The notes under the pieces are model-generated. The model made no database searches. It worked only from the letters and a program-made list of their open reading frames with translations, and had not been told where the DNA came from. A program made the position numbers and the translations under genes. From contig JABDHD010000021.1 of the NCBI GenBank assembly GCA_013285685.1, forward strand, positions 1 to 45,733: a DNA stretch of 45,733 bases. The letters run 5' to 3'. This DNA is from Bacteroidota bacterium. GTDB lineage: Bacteria > Bacteroidota > Bacteroidia > Sphingobacteriales > Sphingobacteriaceae. Below are positions 7,660-17,087 of this stretch, in pieces; position 1 is the first letter of the stretch; each line of letters begins with the position of its first letter.

Positions 7660-10473
7660 ATGAAACGTCATCTACCCCTGCTACTGCTACTACTTACTGC
7701 TACTATCACAAAAGCCCAGGAATTCGGGGGCAACCCGCCTTCGCTGAAATGGAACCAGATCAATATGCCGGCGGCGAAAGTGATCTTCCCGGTAGGGCTG
7801 GATTCAGCGGGGCGGCTGGTGGCCAATATTATCAACCAGATGAACGGCTCGATAAAGCCCACCATCGGCGCCAAACAAAAGCAGGTTAGCATCTTGATGC
7901 AAAATCAAACCACTATTGCCAATGGATATGTGGGTTTGGCGCCTTTTAGAAGTGAATTTTATTTAACGCCGGAGCAAAACAGCTTCGAACTGGGCAGTCT
8001 TTCCTGGCCGGAGCAGTTAGCGATACACGAGTTCAGGCATGTGCAGCAATACAATAACTTTAATGTGGGGCTGTCGCACACCATGAAAATACTATTTGGC
8101 GGGGGCGGGCAGGCATTGTTTAACGATATAGCTATACCCAACTGGTTTTTTGAGGGAGATGCCGTTTTTAACGAAACCCACGTGAGCGAGCAGGGCAGGG
8201 GCAGGCTGCCCTTTTTTTTAAATGGCATGCGCGTTTTATGGGCTGATGGACGCGACTATAGCTATATGAAGCTGCGCAATGGCTCATACCTGGATTACAC
8301 GCCGGATTGGTACCCGCTGGGTTATATGCTTGTAGCATATGGCCGCGATAAATATGGCGACGACTTTTGGCGAAAAGTAACGCATGATGCCGCTGCATAC
8401 AAAGGTGTATTTTTCCCGCTGGATAAAGCGATTAAAAAGTACTCTGGCAGGGACTTTGACTCGTTTAAGGATAGCGCATTTTATCATTTTAAAACGGTTT
8501 TCGATGTTACAAAACCGGCCTTTGCGGCTCCGGCCACCAAACATTTTGAGGCAGATCGGGAGTATCCAGCCTTCATCGATGACAATACCCTCATTTACAT
8601 GAAAAGCACTTATGATCACGTGCCCGTTTTTGTGGTGAAAACCGGAGACAAAGAACGTAAGATTGCTGCCAGGGATATTTCGCTGGATACTTATTTTGCT
8701 TACCACGATGGTAAAATTGTGTACGCAGCCTATCGGCCTGATCTGCGATGGAATTATCGTGATTACAGTGAACTCATGCGTCTGGATGTAAACACCGGTG
8801 TTGAACGTCGACTGACGAAAGGCACCAAATACTTCTCGCCAGATTTCAGCCCCAGCGGAAAAACAGTCGTTACTGTACAGGAGAGTACTGATGGTAAATG
8901 TGCCATCCACCTGATCAATGCTGAAACTGGAAAACTCATTAAAATCATCCCAAACAAAGACCGCTTATTTTATACTTACCCCAAGTTTTACGGGCCCGAT
9001 CAACTTGTAGCAGCGGTCCGGACACCGAAAGGGCAAATGACTTTGGACCTGATCGACATTAAAACAGGCGATAATAAATACCTCCTGCCGCTTTCCTATC
9101 AGCCCATTGTTTTCCCGGCTGTAAAAAATGACACGGTTTACTATTCAGCCACCTACGGCATCAATGACCGATTATTTGCCTTAAGCTTGAAGACTGGTAA
9201 ACTTTTCGAGCTCATAACCAGCGGCATTCAGGGCGCTATTGGTAGTTACGAGCCCGCTGTCGGCAATACCAAATTTGCCTGGGTTGGTTTTAGTGCATTT
9301 GGATATAAGTTACAAGTAGCCGATAAAAACGCTATGCTGTGGACTGAAATCAATCCAAACCAGGCCCGCGGCGCACTGCCCGATTTTGGCATTGGTGCAT
9401 TAAAACGCGATAGCTCAACCGATCTGCTGGCCCGGGTAAAAATGGATTCGTTGCCGATAACCAAATACCACAAATCCTATCATTTGTTTAATTTCCATAG
9501 CCTGATCCCCAATTTCGTCGACCCAAACTATACCCTAAGCCTGCAGGGTGAAAATGTGCTCAACACACTTCAGTCAGAACTTTTGTTTAATTATAACCGC
9601 GACGAAGGCTATAAGGAATTTGGCTTCGACGCCGTTTACGGCGCATTGTTCCCCTACATTTCAGGCGGCGCCGATTACTACCTGGACCGGCGGGGTTATT
9701 ACCGTGGCGGTAATATTTACTGGAACGAAACTGATGTACATGGCGGCCTTGAGCTGCCTTTAAACTTTAGCCAGGGCAAAAATTTTACCAGCTTGCAGGC
9801 CGGAACCGATGTTTATTATACCAGCGTAAATTTTCAGTCGAACCTTGCTGTTCCCTTTACCAACGAATCGTACACGTACCTTAACTATTACGTCAATTTC
9901 AGCAACAGCATTCAGCAGGCAAAGCAAAATATTTATCCGCGGTTTGGCCAAAGCATTATGCTCGATTATAAATCGTCGATAACCGGCATTACATCGCAAC
10001 AATTCCTTGCCAACGGTTTGTTTTATTTTCCCGGGCTCAGTATCAACAATAACCTGGTGATCAACGCTGCTCACCAGCAAAAAAACAAAAATGACGTAAT
10101 CGATTATTCAAACGATTTTCCCTTCTCGCGTGGCTATACTGCTGAGAACTTGTACAATATGAACAAAATTGGGGTGGACTATGCGCTCCCGATCGCCTAT
10201 CCCGACGCCGGCTTTGCCAACTTCCTCTACATCTCGCGCATCAGGGGAAATGCCTTTTATGATTATACCTACGCTAACGATTTTAATAGTGATGGCAGCA
10301 AGTTTAAGGGGACTTTTCGCTCAACCGGCGCCGAGGTTTATTTCGACACGATGTTTTTTAATGAAGGCGCTATCTCTTTCGGCTTCAGATACAGCTACCT
10401 GATCGATCAGGATATTTTTGGCGGGTCCGGGCATAACCGCTTTGAGGTCATTGTGCCGGTAACCGTATTTTGA
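7660..10473 (+). CDS. Exported HExxH metallopeptidase-like / beta-propeller / outer-membrane barrel protein
   Basis: This 937-residue protein has three parts. After a signal peptide (cleavage near residue 19), residues about 30-280 hold a zinc-protease motif: AIHEFRHVQQYNN puts HExxH at 123-127, and WFFEGDAVFNE supplies a likely third ligand, Glu165, as in peptidase MA-like gluzincins. Residues about 285-570 form a TolB/WD40-like propeller (YPAFIDDNTLIYMKS, KYFSPDFSPSGKTVV). Residues about 610-937 are alternating aromatic beta strands ending in Phe, typical of an outer-membrane barrel. This suggests a surface- or periplasm-facing protease tethered in the outer membrane. Whether it cleaves protein is not known. 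It stands alone with its own promoter region. The zinc motif is seen; the barrel is inferred from strand pattern. Confidence 0.75.
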   Translation: MKRHLPLLLLLLTATITKAQEFGGNPPSLKWNQINMPAAKVIFPVGLDSAGRLVANIINQMNGSIKPTIGAKQKQVSILMQNQTTIANGYVGLAPFRSEFYLTPEQNSFELGSLSWPEQLAIHEFRHVQQYNNFNVGLSHTMKILFGGGGQALFNDIAIPNWFFEGDAVFNETHVSEQGRGRLPFFLNGMRVLWADGRDYSYMKLRNGSYLDYTPDWYPLGYMLVAYGRDKYGDDFWRKVTHDAAAYKGVFFPLDKAIKKYSGRDFDSFKDSAFYHFKTVFDVTKPAFAAPATKHFEADREYPAFIDDNTLIYMKSTYDHVPVFVVKTGDKERKIAARDISLDTYFAYHDGKIVYAAYRPDLRWNYRDYSELMRLDVNTGVERRLTKGTKYFSPDFSPSGKTVVTVQESTDGKCAIHLINAETGKLIKIIPNKDRLFYTYPKFYGPDQLVAAVRTPKGQMTLDLIDIKTGDNKYLLPLSYQPIVFPAVKNDTVYYSATYGINDRLFALSLKTGKLFELITSGIQGAIGSYEPAVGNTKFAWVGFSAFGYKLQVADKNAMLWTEINPNQARGALPDFGIGALKRDSSTDLLARVKMDSLPITKYHKSYHLFNFHSLIPNFVDPNYTLSLQGENVLNTLQSELLFNYNRDEGYKEFGFDAVYGALFPYISGGADYYLDRRGYYRGGNIYWNETDVHGGLELPLNFSQGKNFTSLQAGTDVYYTSVNFQSNLAVPFTNESYTYLNYYVNFSNSIQQAKQNIYPRFGQSIMLDYKSSITGITSQQFLANGLFYFPGLSINNNLVINAAHQQKNKNDVIDYSNDFPFSRGYTAENLYNMNKIGVDYALPIAYPDAGFANFLYISRIRGNAFYDYTYANDFNSDGSKFKGTFRSTGAEVYFDTMFFNEGAISFGFRYSYLIDQDIFGGSGHNRFEVIVPVTVF

Positions 10474-10896
10474 TCAGCGCAAGCATATAATCAGCCGGTT
10501 GTTATCCCCATGATAAAACAGCGGCTGATGGTGCAATGGACAGGCATCAGTGTCAGCGACCGACACCCATTCGCATAAATACGTCTATTTTTTCTGCCTG
10601 CCCATACCTTGCTTTATTTCTAAAAGATTTTAAAAAAATTTAAAAAGATTGACAACTTAGCATTTCCTTGCTTTGGTAAATCCACATATTTAGGTTTATA
10701 TGATGATTTTTTAGTAAATGAAATTGTAATCTTTTGATTTAAATGGTAATATATTTTTAATTATATGCCAGTAATGTTAATAAATTATGCATTTAAGGCC
10801 TTTTTAGTTGCTATTATTTTTCTTTTTAATAAAATTTAAAAAGAAAATTTTGTTTTTAATTTTTTTTAATATGTTTGGAAAGTTACTAAAATATTA
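10474..10896. other. AT-rich intergenic region before the ROK-SusCD cluster
   Basis: No gene is seen in these 423 bases. Positions 10490-10529 can fold into a two-tier hairpin (ATCAGCCG/CGGCTGAT outside, TTATC/GATAA inside) that may end the preceding gene although no T run follows. From about 10610 onward the sequence is very AT-rich up to the ROK start, as expected for a promoter and leader, but I could not place a convincing TTTG/TAnnTTTG pair. Confidence 0.5.
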
Positions 10897-12132
10897 ATGA
10901 AAGTTAAAAACAAGCAAGTCAATTCTCTTAATCTAAAAAGCCTTATAACCAGGTTGCTTTATTTCGAAAAATTGCTTTCATGTGCGGATCTGAGTCTTGC
11001 TCTTCAAAAGAGCTTACCTGTAATCACTAAAACTATTAATGAATTAATTGAAGAAGGGTTTGTGGTCGAGAAGGGTCTCGCCTCGTCTTCCGGCGGGAGA
11101 AGGCCGGTGATGTATGCATTGAAGCCTGATGCGATGTATATCATGGCGGTAGCAATGGACCAACTGTCAACCCGGATTGCAATTGTCGACTTAAACAACA
11201 ACCTGGTGTCCGATTTGGAAATGGTAGAGCTGCCGTTAATAAACAACCCGCAGGCCATTACCGAACTTGTTACTTACCTGGACAATTACCTGGTTAAAAG
11301 CGGCATAGACCGGGCGCGAATATTAGCGACAGGAATTGGAATGCCCGGATTTGTGGATGTAGCCGAGGGCGTTAACTATACTTATTTGAACCCCGAAGGA
11401 CAAAGTTTAACAGCCCATATAAGCAACGCAACAGGTTTGCCGACTTATATCGATAACGACTCGAGTTTAATTGCTTTGGCCGAACAACGTTTTGGTGTGG
11501 CGAAGTCCCAATCGGACGTGATGGTGATTAATTTGGGATGGGGCATAGGCCTGGGGATGATCGTTAACGGCAACATCTACCGGGGGAACAACGGTTTTGC
11601 CGGTGAGCTTAGCCACATCCCGATGTCGGAGGACGGCGCTTTGTGCAGCTGCGGAAAAAAAGGATGCCTGGAAGCCGAAGCATCTATGCTGGTTGTTACC
11701 GAAAAAGCTATTGAAGGCATAAAAAACGGGCGGATATCAACCCTTAGTTCCTTTGTGGAAGACCCTTTAAAGTTAATGGGCGACGCACTTTTTGAAACCG
11801 CAAATAAAGGCGACCAATTTGTGATCGATTTACTTTCCGAAGCCGGTTATAAGATCGGCAAAGCCCTGTCTATCCTGATCCATATCATGAACCCCCAAAC
11901 AATAGTGTTAAGCGGCCGCGGCGCAATTGCCGGGAAAATACTGCTGGCGCCTATTCAGCAGGCCTTAAACAAATACTGCATCCCCCGCCTGGCGGTAAAT
12001 ACAGAATTAATGATATCAACACTTGGGTTTGACGGCGCCATCGTAGGCGCGGCGGCCCTGGTAATGGAAAACTTTGACAACGAAAAATTAACTATTAACC
12101 CCAAACGATTAGCTATGGAGAAAACACAGTAG
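10897..12132 (+). CDS. ROK-family transcriptional regulator (NagC/Mlc type)
   Basis: The 411 residues combine an N-terminal winged helix-turn-helix (about residues 15-75; LLSCADLSLALQKSLPVITKTINELIEEGFV) with a ROK sugar-sensing domain. The ROK zinc site is intact: CSCGKKGCLE. The sugar-site segments TGIGMPGFVD and YIDNDSSLIALAEQRFG are present, while the glycine loop reads LGWGIGLGM instead of the usual GTGIGxG, consistent with a sensor, not a kinase. Proteins of this architecture bind DNA and release it when a sugar or sugar phosphate binds. It lies 48 bp upstream of susC on the same strand, so it most probably controls and is co-transcribed with the SusCD pair. Confidence 0.9.
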   Translation: MKVKNKQVNSLNLKSLITRLLYFEKLLSCADLSLALQKSLPVITKTINELIEEGFVVEKGLASSSGGRRPVMYALKPDAMYIMAVAMDQLSTRIAIVDLNNNLVSDLEMVELPLINNPQAITELVTYLDNYLVKSGIDRARILATGIGMPGFVDVAEGVNYTYLNPEGQSLTAHISNATGLPTYIDNDSSLIALAEQRFGVAKSQSDVMVINLGWGIGLGMIVNGNIYRGNNGFAGELSHIPMSEDGALCSCGKKGCLEAEASMLVVTEKAIEGIKNGRISTLSSFVEDPLKLMGDALFETANKGDQFVIDLLSEAGYKIGKALSILIHIMNPQTIVLSGRGAIAGKILLAPIQQALNKYCIPRLAVNTELMISTLGFDGAIVGAAALVMENFDNEKLTINPKRLAMEKTQ

Positions 12133-12180
12133 AAACTAAAAAACAAGCAATTATTTCAATAACTAAACTAAAAGAAACAA

Positions 12181-15100
12181 ATGAAAAAATTAATACCTTT
12201 CTTACTATTGCCATGTGTTGCAATGGGGGCAAACAGCCACCCGGGAGCAAATAACCTGCGCAATATCAATAGTATAACTACCGTCACAGCACGACACGCG
12301 GAGGCTGATAAATCAAATTTGTTCACCGGGCATGAGGCAGACTTTCAATTAAAAGGATTTGTGCGCGATGCGTCCGGTCAGCCGTTAATTGGTGTATCTG
12401 TAACCTTAAAGGGCACTAACAAGGGTACCCAAACTGATGGAAACGGAAAATTCACCATTACCGCAAATACAGGCGATGTTTTGGTGTTTACTTACATCGG
12501 TTATTTTAAAAAGGAGGTAACCCTTAACAGCGCTACGGAATTGATCGTTCAATTGGATGAAGATTCAAAACAACTGAGTGAAATTGTAGTAACTGCCTTA
12601 GGCATAAAAAAAGAGCGTAAAGCGCTTGGTTATTCGGTTACCGAAGTAAAGGGTGACGAATTAACCACAGGCAAAGAAGTAAATTTTGCCGACGAATTAG
12701 AAGGCAAGGTTGCCGGTGTAAACGTTAGCACCATATCAGGCGGTCCGGCCTCATCGGTAAATATCAATATCCGCGGCGCTGCCAGTTTATCGGGCTATAA
12801 CCAGCCATTGTATGTGATAAACGGCGTGCCGATGAACAATATCGATAATACTGAAATCGCGGGCTTGTCGATGAACAGCGGTGGGCAGTATTCAAACTCG
12901 CCCGACCAGGGTGACGGTATCGGGAACATTAACCCCGACGATATTGAGACTATTTCGATACTTAAGGGCGCGGCAGCTGCGGCGCTTTATGGTTCGAGGG
13001 CAAAATATGGCGTAATTTTAATTACGACCAAAAGAGGCAGCAGTAAAGGTACGGTTGAATTCAGCTCGAACTACGAAGCTCAGGAAGCCGTTAACCCAAC
13101 TGATTACCAGTACACTTATGGTAACGGTGCGCAGGGTTTGGCGCCAACCAATGCAACCGCTGCATTTAATGCAGGCAACTCCAGCTACGGCGCAAAGCTT
13201 GATGGCTCACCTGTTGTGCAGTTCGATGGCGTTTCGCGCCCGTATGTAGCGCAAAAAAATAATTTCGACGAGTTTTACCGTACAGGAAACACTTTTACCA
13301 ATACCGTTTCCTTTAGCAAAGGCTATGACCTTGGCGGAATCAGGTTTTCAGCAAGCGATCTTCATAATACATCAATTACACCCGACGCCGGGTACAACAG
13401 GAAGAGCTTTAATTTGGCAGGTAATTTTAGCCCTGTAAAAGGGTTAATGATTGATGCCCATGTTAACTATGTTACCGATGATGCTGCAAACAGGCCTATA
13501 TTGGGCGATGGGGCGGGTAATTCGAGTTACCAGGTGTTATTTTTGCCTACAAGCTTAAACATCAATACCCTTAGCCCAAGTACAGGCGGTACCAACGCGG
13601 CAGGCAACGAGTTACAGTTTACAAATAATAACTACGCCACCAACCCATGGTTTGCTGCAGAGAAATTTATCAATAACAGCAGCCGCAACCGTATAATCGG
13701 GTCGGCAAGCGCGCGTTACACTTTTGATAACGGTTTATTTGCACAGGTGCGTATAGGTCAGGATTATTATACCGAGCGTTATACCAATGTGGTGCCTACC
13801 GGAACTGCCTACTATGCACAGGCTTTCCAAAATTTGGGCGAAACTTATGATAACGTTTCGGAGTTAAACATGGATTTTCTGATCGGCAAAACCTTTAAGA
13901 TCCATGATTTTACAATAACCCCGAATGTTGGCGGTAACCTTGAAAAGTCAAAAGTTGAATCGACTACCGAATCGGGTGTCGGCTTTGTAATACCTTATGT
14001 TTATACGATCGGAAATACCGCTTCAAAGTCTATTGCTTACGGCGATTTCCTGTCAGACATAAACTCACTTTACGGCACGCTGTCGCTTTCTTATAAATCA
14101 TTTTTATACCTGGATGGTACCGCCCGTTCCGATTGGTTCTCGTCAATCGCTTCTTCGGCATCGCCAAACAATAAATTAAACATTGTATACCCTTCGGTAA
14201 GCGGTTCGTTTGTTTTCAGCGAATTGTGGAAACCTACCTGGCTTGATTTTGGAAAATTACGGTTCGGTTTGGCCAGCGTTGGCGCCGCTACCAATCCATA
14301 TCTAACCTTATTAAACTATGGCCTGTCGCCTACGCAGCTGCATGGAATGCCATTAGGTATCATCACAAATTCATCAACGCCTAACAGCGACCTAAGGCCA
14401 TCTGACGCAACCGAACTTGAAATAGGTACAGAATTGCACACGTTTAACAACCGGTTGAGCTTTGATGTAACCTGGTACAACAAACTTTCGAAAAACGAAA
14501 TCGTGCCGGCTCCCGCGTCCATAACTTCAGGATACCAGGGCGCTGTGTTGAATATCGGTAAAATAAGAAACCGTGGTGTTGAAATTTTAGTTACAGGCGT
14601 GCCCATTAAAGGGAAGGACTTTAGCTGGACAACTTCAGTAAACGCTGCTTATAACGACAATACCGTTTTAGCATTAGCTGCGGGTCAATCTACCCTGCAG
14701 GTTGCTACTTCACGTACCGGAAACGGGTTTACCGAAGATGTAATTGGAAAAGCTGCCGACCAGGTAGAGGCATTTGACTATAAATATGATGCTTCGGGCA
14801 AAATTGTAGTCGATCCAACAACAGGAATACCTGTACAGGGCGCGTTAAAAACATACGGATCGGCCTATGGCAAATGGAGCGGTGGTTTTAACAACAACTT
14901 TACTTACGGCCGCTTAAACTTGTCGTTCCTGATCGACACCAAGCTTGGCGGTAAAGTATTTGCCGGCGACGAGTATTATGCTTACCAGGATGGTTTGGCA
15001 AAGGGAACTTTACCCGGCCGCGAAACAGGCTTTGGGCCGAACAACGTTACAACCGCCCAAAACTATTATGTTAACCTCAGTAATAATGTTTCGAGCATAT

Positions 15101-15348
15101 TTGTTCAGGACGCAAGCTTTATCAAGTTCCGCCAGTTAACACTGGGCTATAACTTCCCGGCATCGGTGTTTCATAATGCTATCCAGGGGATTAACATCAG
15201 CCTGGTTGGGCGCAACTTATTTTACCTGATGAAGAAGACAACAGATATTGATCCTGAAGCAAGTTACGGAACGCTGTCGCAAGGTTTGGAATTGGGCGGC
15301 TTGCCACCTGTAAAAACCTATGGATTAAGCCTGAATGTTAAATTTTAA
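12181..15348 (+). CDS. SusC/RagA-family TonB-linked outer-membrane transporter
   Basis: This is a 1055-residue outer-membrane importer of the SusC family. It has a signal peptide (MKKLIPFLLLPCVAMGA), a carboxypeptidase-D-like regulatory domain from about residue 57 (LKGFVRDASGQPLIGVSVTL, with the TDGNGKFTI pattern), a TonB box/plug region (LSEIVVTALGIKKE, then ALGYSVTEVKGDEL), and a 22-strand-type barrel ending in NVKF. SusC proteins work with a SusD lipoprotein lid to take up glycans or peptides using TonB energy. The partner susD begins 21 bp downstream. No enzyme gene adjoins, so the substrate cannot be predicted; the ROK regulator upstream favours a carbohydrate. Confidence 0.95.
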   Translation: MKKLIPFLLLPCVAMGANSHPGANNLRNINSITTVTARHAEADKSNLFTGHEADFQLKGFVRDASGQPLIGVSVTLKGTNKGTQTDGNGKFTITANTGDVLVFTYIGYFKKEVTLNSATELIVQLDEDSKQLSEIVVTALGIKKERKALGYSVTEVKGDELTTGKEVNFADELEGKVAGVNVSTISGGPASSVNINIRGAASLSGYNQPLYVINGVPMNNIDNTEIAGLSMNSGGQYSNSPDQGDGIGNINPDDIETISILKGAAAAALYGSRAKYGVILITTKRGSSKGTVEFSSNYEAQEAVNPTDYQYTYGNGAQGLAPTNATAAFNAGNSSYGAKLDGSPVVQFDGVSRPYVAQKNNFDEFYRTGNTFTNTVSFSKGYDLGGIRFSASDLHNTSITPDAGYNRKSFNLAGNFSPVKGLMIDAHVNYVTDDAANRPILGDGAGNSSYQVLFLPTSLNINTLSPSTGGTNAAGNELQFTNNNYATNPWFAAEKFINNSSRNRIIGSASARYTFDNGLFAQVRIGQDYYTERYTNVVPTGTAYYAQAFQNLGETYDNVSELNMDFLIGKTFKIHDFTITPNVGGNLEKSKVESTTESGVGFVIPYVYTIGNTASKSIAYGDFLSDINSLYGTLSLSYKSFLYLDGTARSDWFSSIASSASPNNKLNIVYPSVSGSFVFSELWKPTWLDFGKLRFGLASVGAATNPYLTLLNYGLSPTQLHGMPLGIITNSSTPNSDLRPSDATELEIGTELHTFNNRLSFDVTWYNKLSKNEIVPAPASITSGYQGAVLNIGKIRNRGVEILVTGVPIKGKDFSWTTSVNAAYNDNTVLALAAGQSTLQVATSRTGNGFTEDVIGKAADQVEAFDYKYDASGKIVVDPTTGIPVQGALKTYGSAYGKWSGGFNNNFTYGRLNLSFLIDTKLGGKVFAGDEYYAYQDGLAKGTLPGRETGFGPNNVTTAQNYYVNLSNNVSSIFVQDASFIKFRQLTLGYNFPASVFHNAIQGINISLVGRNLFYLMKKTTDIDPEASYGTLSQGLELGGLPPVKTYGLSLNVKF

Positions 15349-15369
15349 TAACAATTAATCTTAATTAAA

Positions 15370-16947
15370 ATGAAAAAGAAATTAATATACAGCAGCTTGT
15401 TCGCTACCGGATTACTTCTAGCGACAGGATGTACCAAAAATTTTGAAAAATTAAATACGGATCCCACAGCGTTCAGCGCCACAAATTTTGATCCTAATTA
15501 CCTGCTCACCACCGCGCAGCTTAACTATACCGGGAGCCAGGATTTTAGCTATGATACCTGGCGTGCAGATCTGATCTACTGCTCGGACATGATACAAGGT
15601 ACCGCTACTTCCATAGGCTACTGGGCCGGTGATAAGTATTTGGCTAACCCTGAATATACCGCTGCTTACTGGCAGAGTGATAATGGCGGCGACGGCGCTT
15701 ACTCAGAACAGGTAAAGCCGATTGTTGACATGGTTACCACCACAACGGGTGTTGCCAAATACAATAACCTGCACCAGATTGGCAGAATAATGAAGGCGCT
15801 GATATTTGAGCGTATTACCGACCTGTACGGCGACGTGCCCTATTCTCAAGCGGGCCAGGGCTACTATGAGAAAATATTGTTCCCGGTTTATGATAAGCAG
15901 AAGGACATTTACACCAATTTAATTTCCGAGCTGCAGGATGCAACCTCAAAATTGAACCCTTCGGGCGATATACCTACCGGTGATGCTATCTATCATGGCG
16001 ATATTGGCAAATGGCAGCGTTTTGGTAATTCGTTGTTGCTGCGCGTCGCCATGCGTTTAAGCAAAGTTGACCCTGCTACAGCTAAGACAGTGGTAACCAG
16101 CGTTATCGGTAAAACGATGCAGAGCAATAGCGATGATGCCTTTTTATTAAACGATGCGTCAGGCGGAAGGCCCACAGTTAACCGCGTTAGCCAGGTATTG
16201 GAGGGCGGTCCCGAGAACACTTATGTAAAATGGTCACAAACTTTTATAAATACCCTAAAGGCCACTAACGACCCGCGTTTGCCGGTTATATCGGTAACAA
16301 ATGCCACCATAGGCGTTGCAGGCGGTGACAGTAACCCGGCCGATCAGAAAGGACAGCCAAATGGTTATGACCTTAGCGGTACGCCAGGGCTGACGCTTGG
16401 TTCGGCGCCCGGTTTTACCACGCTTGGCGACTACTCGAGCCCAAGCATTAACCTTATTGGTTTAGGCGAGCCTACATTTATATTTACGTACGGCGAATCG
16501 GAGCTTTTACTGGCTGATGCTGCCGAAAGGTTTGGCGTTGGCGGCCCGGCTGCAACACATTATGCCAATGGCGTTGAAGCGGCCATTACTTACCTTAGCG
16601 AGTATAACCCGGCTGCCGCCATTCCGGCAGGTACTGCGGCCGCTTATGTGGCTGCTAATCCGTATGTTGCTGGAACTACTGGTCTGCAAATGATCAACAC
16701 CCAGTATTGGGAGTTAACCAATACCATGATGGACTTTTACGAGTCATGGTCAAATTGGAGAAGGACCAACTACCCGACTTTAGTGCCGGTTAATTACCCG
16801 GGTAACGCTACAAACGGAACGATACCGCGCCGTTTCCCTTATCCTTTGGTGGAAGCAGCCAATAACCCGACAAACTACACAGCCGCTCACAATGCCGTTC
16901 CCGGTGGGGATGTTTTGAGCGGCCGCGTTTGGTGGGATTCGCAATAG
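15370..16947 (+). CDS. SusD/RagB-family surface lipoprotein
   Basis: The 525-residue protein starts with a lipoprotein signal ending in LLLATGC, with the Cys at residue 21 as the lipidation site. It belongs to the SusD-like group with LNTDPTAFSATNFDPNYLL at the mature N-terminus and the TPR-like helices IGRIMKALIFERITDLYGDVPYS and WQRFGNSLLLRVAMRLSKVDP. SusD proteins form the hinged lid on the paired SusC barrel and bind the substrate. The gene is 21 bp after susC and is followed by a strong rho-independent terminator, closing a ROK-susC-susD operon. Confidence 0.93.
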   Translation: MKKKLIYSSLFATGLLLATGCTKNFEKLNTDPTAFSATNFDPNYLLTTAQLNYTGSQDFSYDTWRADLIYCSDMIQGTATSIGYWAGDKYLANPEYTAAYWQSDNGGDGAYSEQVKPIVDMVTTTTGVAKYNNLHQIGRIMKALIFERITDLYGDVPYSQAGQGYYEKILFPVYDKQKDIYTNLISELQDATSKLNPSGDIPTGDAIYHGDIGKWQRFGNSLLLRVAMRLSKVDPATAKTVVTSVIGKTMQSNSDDAFLLNDASGGRPTVNRVSQVLEGGPENTYVKWSQTFINTLKATNDPRLPVISVTNATIGVAGGDSNPADQKGQPNGYDLSGTPGLTLGSAPGFTTLGDYSSPSINLIGLGEPTFIFTYGESELLLADAAERFGVGGPAATHYANGVEAAITYLSEYNPAAAIPAGTAAAYVAANPYVAGTTGLQMINTQYWELTNTMMDFYESWSNWRRTNYPTLVPVNYPGNATNGTIPRRFPYPLVEAANNPTNYTAAHNAVPGGDVLSGRVWWDSQ

Positions 16948-16975
16948 TGTTTGCTTAATAGTTGATTGATTGGGT

Positions 16976-17002
16976 CCCCGCGATTATTCGCGGGGATTTT
17001 TT
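16976..17002 (+). terminator. Rho-independent terminator of the ROK-susC-susD operon
   Basis: An 8 bp GC-rich stem (CCCCGCGA / TCGCGGGG) with a TTAT loop is followed by six T residues. It begins 28 bp after the susD stop. Confidence 0.9.
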
Positions 17003-17021
17003 GTTTTGAAGCCCCCGGGTA

Positions 17022-17051
17022 TTTAAAATCTCATTGTTTTCAATATATTTG
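17022..17051 (+). promoter_or_regulatory. Candidate promoter of the acyl-CoA synthetase gene
   Basis: TATATTTG at 17044-17051 matches the Bacteroidota -7 consensus TAnnTTTG exactly. TTTA at 17022-17025 is a one-mismatch -33 box with an 18 bp spacer. The start codon is 36 bp further on. Confidence 0.5.
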
Positions 17052-17087
17052 AAATGATCAATTATTAACAGCCCCGATTTTTTTGCC

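Noticed and set aside
8284..8910. 208-codon minus-strand frame inside the metallopeptidase-like gene
   Set aside because: It is fully covered by the plus-strand gene and lacks any conserved motif.
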